A stretch of DNA of 64,000 nucleotides from Marsupella aquatica (lineage: Eukaryota; Marchantiophyta), in assembly GCA_973895155.1 (NCBI GenBank), contig OZ316893.1, positions 11,532,001-11,596,000 on the forward strand, given 5' to 3'. This document shows positions 57,155 to 64,000 of the stretch, in pieces. Within the stretch, counting starts at the first letter, position 1, and each line of letters opens with the position of its first letter. Under the pieces are notes generated by a model that worked only from the letters and a program-made list of their open reading frames with translations, did no database searches and was not told the origin of the DNA. Position numbers and translations under genes: made by a program.

Positions 57155-57208
57155 GAAAAAACTTGAGTATAAAGTTTGTATATATGTTATTTATACTCAA
57201 GTTTTTTC
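57155..57208. repeat. Perfect 19-bp inverted repeat with 16-base loop
   Basis: GAAAAAACTTGAGTATAAA (57155-57173) and TTTATACTCAAGTTTTTTC (57190-57208) are exact reverse complements. The hairpin is AT-rich. It may be the end of a fold-back element; a small-RNA precursor is possible but unsupported. Confidence 0.85.
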
Positions 57209-58690
57209 AAAACTTTAAGGCTAATGTCCAATTCATTAAATCTCAACTAGAATAATTAATTTTTAATTAATATTCAATTAAATTTTTACTGACCCCCATG
57301 GGACGCTCCTTCCAAAATCCCTGGAAGCACATGCTGCCCCATCAACACTATTGGTCACAAACAAGAAGAATTAGTTATACAAAAAATGTCAAACAATACT
57401 AAGTGTGTTTGAGACAAGTAAAATAAAACAGTTAGACCTTGTAATTGTACAAACAATGGAAAACCGAAAAGTAACTTTTCGAACAAAAGAAATGGTTGAA
57501 AAGAAAATAACCTTTGGATAGATTATGATTGATATATCAGTGTTTTTCCAGTAGATTGTACACGTTTTCTATTTAGTCAGCAATTTTTGGAATAACCATG
57601 GGTAGAAAGAAACTCTTCAACTACTGTAACATTTACCAAGGTAATATCAGAAACCCTTAGGCTATTATGGACAAAAGAACACCAAGGAAACATAAGAAAC
57701 CCTTCAACTACTATGGACAAAATAATACCAAAAGAATGTAATAAACCCTTTGGCTTCTATAACACATTTTGCATGACCTCTATGGACATAGGAGTACCAA
57801 GTGAACTTGCGCATGGGCTACTCCCATGAAAAGTCCACTCTTTTTTCCCCTCATTTCCATATTCAAAGCAATTCCAGTATGCAATTCTTCATGTGCTCTA
57901 ACTTAGTTGTTGAATAACATCAACTTAAATAACCAAGGGGTCCTCGAAACTAACTATCTTGGTCAGGTTTGGGTAGGCTATGAGTATCTTGGGCAGAGGT
58001 AATTGAAATGAATAGGGGTATGGATAGATCCAACGGCTGCAAAAAAACAAATTTTTAATTAAGGGCTAGGACTTGTTCCCATTTTATCTTGAGTTTATAA
58101 ATGTACCATTTCTAGAATATATGGTATTATAGTGACTTTTCCTCTCCTTAGTACAAATAAGGTATTGTGCTTGACTTTATTCAATTAAGTTTTACTCATG
58201 ATTACACTATGCACTTAATATTGTTTTTTAGGTTTCTCAATGATACTGGTGCATGCAATTCCATTTTTTGTCTTTTGTCTTCACCATTTGATTCCTTTTT
58301 GTGTGAAAAGATTTCTTGTCCTTTTGGTCCAAGCTATATTTAATTTGCTTTGGATTTTATCCCTTCTGTTTATTGATTACTTTTTTTTCTTGGAACTGCA
58401 TTTTTGAATGACATAAAGGGAGACTAAATACATCATAAAGCTATGTAAGTGACTTTTCTTGTACTTTCAGGCAGGTTAATGTTTATTAGGGGTACAATCT
58501 GGCTTTTTGAGATAAGGGTGATAAATTGTACATCAGCTCGTGTACAAGAGTACACAAAGGGAGACTGTATACCTCATAAAGCTACACGGGTGACTATTCT
58601 CATACTTTCAGGGCAGGTGCATGTTTACTAGGGGCACAATCCGTACCTCATTGCTGAACATCCCGCAGTGTGTGTATCTTCGACGCAGAG
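57209..58690. other. AT-rich intergenic
   Basis: The region is strongly A/T-biased without a supported gene. It includes TAATTAATTTTTAATTAATA near 57253 and two copies of the repeat described at 56284-56400 (about 58420-58510 and 58558-58640). Confidence 0.5.
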
Positions 58691-59060
58691 TGATGTTAAG
58701 GATACACAAGAGACACTTGACTCTCTTAATGAGACATAATTTTCACATGTGGAGAAGGCTACGTTGACAAGGAGTATAATAGATCAACACACTACTTTAA
58801 TGTAAACGTAAACTAAGGGTGAAGCTTGTAAATTTGTGCTCGGTTAAGCCCAGAAATGAGTAACTGTAAAAATGATGTTAAGGATACACAAGAGACACTT
58901 GACTCTCTTAATGAGACATAATTTTCACATGTGGGGAAGGCTAAGTTGACAAGGAGTATAATAGATCAACACACTACTTTAATGTAAATGTAAACGTAAA
59001 CTAAGGCTGAAGCTTGTAAATTTGTGCTCGGTTAAGCCCAGAAATGAGTAACTGTAAAAA
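58691..59060. repeat. 182-bp tandem duplication
   Basis: Units begin TGATGTTAAGGATACACAAG at 58691 and 58873. They are almost identical. The second has six extra bases from a doubled AAATGT/AAACGT step, and single changes such as GGAGAAGGCTACG versus GGGGAAGGCTAAG. Confidence 0.92.
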
Positions 59061-59137
59061 TTACCGTGAGAGCTGTTGACTCACAAAAACTCAGGTTGGG
59101 TTTGCCGAGGGCTCCTTTGGATGAATTTAATTGCTGC

Positions 59138-59460
59138 CAAGGTATTTGCGGCCATTGAGTCCAGCCATTCAATGTTTCCCATGGTAATTACTAAGGTATT
59201 GCTGCATATTCAGTCCTGCCATTCAATCTTGCCCAAGCTAATCAGCACTAAGGTATTGCTGCCTATTCAGTCCTGCCATTCAATGTTGCCCAGTTACTGC
59301 TTGCTGCCTATGAGTCCCTCCATTCAATCTTGCCCAGCCTAATTACCATGACACTATTGCTGCCTATTCAGTCCCACCATTCAGTGTTGCCCATCCTAAT
59401 TACCACTATGGTATTGTTGCCTATAGTCTCTTCAGTCAATGTTGCCCACTATCACCCGCT
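59138..59460. repeat. Six-copy 50-57-bp tandem array
   Basis: Units share GTATTGCTGCCTATTCAGTC, then CATTCAATGTTGCCCA, then CTAATTACCA. Copies vary in length and sequence. The + strand frames 59076-59342 and 59330-59557 are translations of the repeat and show no other protein feature. Confidence 0.85.
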
Positions 59461-60182
59461 GCCAGTACAGAAAGTGATGGGAGTGTATATCACGATAATT
59501 TCAGGATTTGTTATTTTTACCAAGGTGACTCATTTTGGGTGGAAGAAAAGATGCTAAGAAAATCCTTTCGTAGTTCCTTAAGTTAATTTCTCAGCCTTAG
59601 ATCTCCCTAGTTTTAAAGAGGACCATCAGCTCTGGGTAATGGGGTCAATAAAAATGGCTGAACCTCAATTATTTGGTTATTATTTTCCAAACAACCATCC
59701 CCCTATTGGTCGTCCAGACGGTGACCATCAGTTCTTTAGACTTGACTTACAATTCGGTTCAAATTGCACCCATTAGAAATGCTTACAAAAGAAAGATGAA
59801 GTGAGTCCTTAGTGGGAAAGCACTCTGCAACACAAAGCAAGAAGTCACGCGTGATGACATGCTAGTGATAAAACGTAATACTCGAAGATGGAGAGAAAAA
59901 TAAAAGCCACACGTCTGTCACAATTGGAAAGAATGAAATACAACTGTGACAAGCAAGTTTTGTTGGGGACAATGCTGAAACTCGGGTGCAGTTATATTTC
60001 TCTCGATATGCCTGTGTTTCCACATCCATTCCACTCCATTTGTCAAGGCAGGTGGAAACTACAAAAAGGAACTGCAAGATCAACATGAGTTGAACTCAGA
60101 GCTGTTAATAAAGAAGAAAGAATGTGCTACTGTTAATGATGGAATTATGTGAGATGCGGCGTTCACAAATGGTTTACATATT
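59461..60182. other. Intergenic; SEC3 3' flank on the right
   Basis: No gene is recognised. The last 100 or so bases before 60183 are presumably the SEC3 3' UTR. Confidence 0.45.
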
Positions 60183-63100
60183 TTATACAGTTTTGAAGAG
60201 CTCCTTCATCTCTGCAGATGATGGACTTAAAGTCTCTGTGGGGTAGCACTTAATGAGAAGGGCCTCCAATCCCTCATATTTCTCCAGAAAATCTTCCTAC
60301 ACAAGCACAACAAGATCATTCTGATTAGCCAGGCACCATTAAACTTCGTAGTCTTTAAAATTAAGCTGATGAAAAATAGCGCTGGCAACGAATATACGAG
60401 TAGTTCACAGTTTAAAAACAATCGTCTTACAGACTCGCGACATGATTAAGCATGAAACGTATATTACATTTTCGTCCTACCATAAAAGGGAATTCCATCT
60501 TTAAGTACAGCCAGTAAAGATTAGATTGTCCTTAAGCACTCAAAGCAATCACTGGCCAAAACAGAGACAAAAGCAAACCAGGAATCTCTAAAAGTGCCGC
60601 TAACGCAATAACAGAATACCTTGCATTTCTCCCATAGAGAAGGGAGGAGTTCCTCCGAAGTGGCAAGGTGTCTTTGCATGCGCTTGTACATTTCCTTCAG
60701 GGATTTTTCCACCTAAAACGGCAAAAGATTGTAGTTGGAAATTGGAAAAGTCAAGGATGATACTCAGAAACAGCAAAGCTCATTATAACAGCGAAATGCG
60801 TATCCTCACTACTAGTGAATTTCCTTTTTTAAATTGTCTAAAAAATAAATTTTCATTAAAAGTATCGCACGCCAGCTTGACCCGTGTAAAACAAAACTGG
60901 AAGACAGACATACTCACCCCTTTCAGGCTACTATTTAAGGTCTTCCGAAGATCAGTTTTGGAAAAATTCATTTGAAACGGAACCTGTTCAATCAACACAT
61001 ATCACTATTAAACATTGGTATCGAACCACTATGTAGCAAAGATGAAATAGATCTGAAAAAGAGAAGGCATGGGGTTATATACGTGCCATCTTGCTTCCTG
61101 GAACTTGTGTCAAGCTAATTTCTTACTATCCTGTGACACCAATCCTGAAGCTAAGTTCTAGACAATCAATATAGCTGAAATACAAGTCGAAAGGTTTGAG
61201 AAAAACTTCTTCAGGTGTGATTGTATATAGCAAGTTCTCCACTCGCAGTGCAAATTGAAACAGCTTCTCAAATTGCTGGAAAACCCGCCATCACAACAAC
61301 AACATAAAATTTTGCACCATTTCTTGGTACGAGGACCTAATTAGCTTAAAACGGGTACTAGGATCTAAGATCCCCAAAGTATCAATAGTTAGAGATGCTT
61401 GAAGCGGAAGACCATCAATCCTTCCATTTTAGTCTACTGTGAGCACGTTGTACACATTTCCTCATGTCTAGTCTCTACCACAAATGAGAAGTGAAACTAA
61501 GCTTCACCTACAGATGAGCAATCTCACGATGAAGACGCTGCAGTGAAATAAAAGCAAGATAATCAATGCATGGTTTGGCACTCACAAAATTTATGACCGT
61601 ATTTACATAACGGGTACACGCCTGCTCATATGACTCACTTGCTTGTTGATAATAAAGACCCAATGGTGTAACCACGTTGGCCAAGTCAAACATGCTGGAA
61701 ACATATAGTCCCATATGAAGCCAACTTCATGTGTTAGACATGCTATCATTGCAACAGACTCGACATAGACGACAAAGATGAACTTCAACATCAGGAAAGT
61801 TCTAAGCGTCTACGTCATGGAAAAAACTAGCCCCCTTGCATGAACTAGATACCACAAGGAGGCTTCTGGTATAACAAGATCGAACGACATACCAGTTCTG
61901 AAAAGCAGCGTAATTTTCCAGCAAAGTCACATCTGCATGCTTGGGATCAACTTGTGCAATGCGCTCCAGCACTGCGAACATTGTCTCCACCTGTAATAAA
62001 TAGATTAGGTGAATTTGCTTCAATCGAAAAGAACGAAAAATGCCCTGATACACTTAAAATCTCATCCATGTAATGAACAAAATACAGAAGTCAACATCGA
62101 ATACAAAACCTTCACGGATGTTACAAGCTCACTTAGTCCTAAGAATTCTTTGGGAAAAGAGAGCAATCAAGTTCTAGATATCCACCTACTTCCGCAGCCC
62201 TGACTCTGAATTTGAATTTCCATTCTCTACGACTTTTCAATTCCAATCTCTAAGTTTTCAATCACGCCCTTTCGATGACCTCGATATATTTGACTATCAT
62301 ATACTAACACTTCAAATGCCTTGGTAAGTTTAGGCTGACCAGACGCTGCAGAATATTTGAATTACGCCTGAGAGTGCTGAGAAGAAGTGCTGATAGTGTG
62401 AGCTTCGAAAACTCACCAGTCTTTTATATGCCGAATCAACAACTTCTCTCGAATTTCCCTGAGTAAGACTCTCCATGCGCTGAGCTAAAGCAGCAAACCT
62501 GGGCATCAACAATAATCATTACGACTAAAGTCTTATAACAAAAACGTCTTTTCCTTCATATCTCAGGGAAACATGTTTGATGAAGTGGATAACCACGGTT
62601 TACGTCTTCGACCTAGTTAAGCAATGTTACTTGCCTTCTTGCACTGGAATAACCAATACCACACAGCTTAAGAAAAGAAGAGCAAAATCGGATCATACCA
62701 TTGAAAATTCAAAACTGTAGCTGACGAAACAGAGAAGTATGCAAATCCACCTGACCATCATGAATGTTTAGACGTGCACACAAAATCAAGCTCATCCCAC
62801 GTGCCAAAAGGGGAATAAAATTTGTACCTTGGAATGTAGGAAAGAACTCCTACTTGCCTCACGCTCCTGTCATGTCTCTCAATTTGATGGTTCGCTTCTT
62901 CAACAAACTGCGCAAAAGTAGCAGGGCAAGAGGAAAGCCTCCGTTTAAAATTCGAAATCAAAAGTTTTCTGGAAATCAATTCATTGCGTGTTGTGGTCTA
63001 ATCCACTTCTGTCAATAGCGATCGCATAGACACAATATGAGATATTGAAAGTCAGCCCTAGAGATAGAGAAGTCCTAGAGAAAGAAAGCTTACCCTATTG

Positions 63101-63910
63101 AATTGAAGACTAATTCTGGACTGAAGAGTTGTCAGTAGGTCGCGAACAAATCCTGCAGCATCAGCTTTGTGGCTAGCAAGATACTTCTCTGTCACTCCCT
63201 GCATGGAGATACATCTCAAAGGATCTATTTTGTAGGCCCAATCCACCACGGCATAAAAGTCGTCCTGTACAAATCGGTTCTTCACTTCTCAGTTGACCCG
63301 ATCTAGTACTGGACGATATAATTCAGACTGTAACGCATAAACATCCAGAATAATGTTTTCCACGAGAACATAATCAAGCAACCTTCCATCTTTATATAGT
63401 TAGTGAAGATCAATCTGCTTTTACAAAATACCACGAACAGATCTTGGTAACAAGTCCAAAGGGTCATATTCATTTTGCTCACAATTACTAGACAGATTAA
63501 GGTGTACTTTGCACGTTCAGTTTCCTCGGACATATACACACAGTCATTCGTAGATTTTAAGGGACATTGGCTACATATCTCCCTAATCTAGCAGTCTGGA
63601 GCAAAATAGACAGCCGTATCCCCATGCTCAAATGTGGAAAATTATTGAAGACAATCAGTGCACTAATGTAGCATATCAGGTTTTAACATAGCCGATCTTC
63701 GGAAACCTTTGGATCCCATCTATTTCAAAATAGATGATAGTTGGTAACATCCTCTCCAATAAGATTGGAACTCCTAAGAAACTCTTCAATAACCACAATT
63801 ACTTTTCTTGAATCCATTAATATGAAGAATTTATTGCCCACCTCAACTCCGACCAGCAACTCTTGAAGTGCCTGATTCAGTGCCTCCAACTCAGCAGGGT
63901 TTTGATTTGC
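60183..63910 (-). CDS. SEC3: Exocyst subunit SEC3, C-terminal part (5' end outside window)
   Basis: SEC3 is a component of the octameric exocyst that tethers secretory vesicles to the plasma membrane and guides polar growth. Ten exons join in phase: 63910-63842, 63264-63094, 62907-62828, 62498-62417, 61990-61893, 61694-61586, 61275-61207, 60983-60918, 60712-60620 and 60296-60183. They encode the last 316 residues, roughly the final third of plant SEC3 (about 890 residues). Landmarks are [73 protein letters not shown] and [13 protein letters not shown]. The donor of exon 61275-61207 is weak (GAA then GTTTTT), yet the frame and family alignment leave no alternative. The protein is expected to be helical rods. 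The preceding exons lie beyond 64000. Confidence 0.95.
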
Positions 63911-64000
63911 TGGCAGAGAATAATGGTCAGGTTAGATCACATTCACAGATGAAACGCAAGTAGCATAAGCTGTTGAGAGAATGGAGATCCACTATACGAT

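Noticed and set aside
56411-57200. Coding reading of the minisatellite
   Set aside because: Frames on both strands are low-complexity translations of an 18-22-base unit with copy-to-copy frame changes.

Overview
The window is nuclear DNA from a land plant. The evidence is GT-AG introns of roughly 100-900 bases, plant-type versions of SEC3, INCENP (WYRD) and an MTM1-like carrier, a TTTAGGG-type telomeric tract, and plant retrotransposon debris with an initiator-Met tRNA primer site. I lean toward a non-flowering plant (bryophyte, lycophyte or fern), but nothing in the sequence proves that. There is no operon, CRISPR array or bacterial system.

Eight protein genes can be supported. Most were assembled exon by exon from splice sites, reading phase and family similarity. 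From left to right they are: an MTM1/SLC25A39-40-like mitochondrial carrier (+, first exon outside the window); an alpha-tubulin (+); a 5.7-kb single-exon INCENP (-); a three-module EF-hand protein (-, 4 exons); a C1D/LRP1 exosome cofactor (-, 5 exons); a single-exon class-3 lipase (+); a single-exon RBX1 RING protein (-); and the last ten exons of exocyst SEC3 (-, running off the right end).

The rest, well over half the window, is intergenic. About 3.3-19.1 kb holds a 285-bp inverted-repeat element with a 5-bp target duplication, a possible decayed LTR element followed by a long CT/CAG-rich stretch, a Copia-like LTR remnant and a small interstitial telomere tract. About 30.4-34.2 kb holds tandem and dispersed copies of an unnamed repeat. 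About 39.7-40.9 kb holds a second Copia-like LTR remnant followed by a miniature LTR element (TRIM type) whose parts have been amplified into a tandem array. About 52.7-59.5 kb is rich in local tandem duplications, one of which copied the 3' end of RBX1, and in minisatellites.

The genes are unrelated housekeeping functions: mitochondrial transport, microtubules and chromosome segregation, RNA decay, ubiquitin ligation and exocytosis. They do not form one pathway. I found no evidence of an undescribed multi-gene system. The observations most worth checking are the TRIM array with tRNA-like boxes in its LTR, the inverted-repeat element, the altered loop and tail of the tubulin, the repeat expansion in INCENP, and the tripled EF-hand module.
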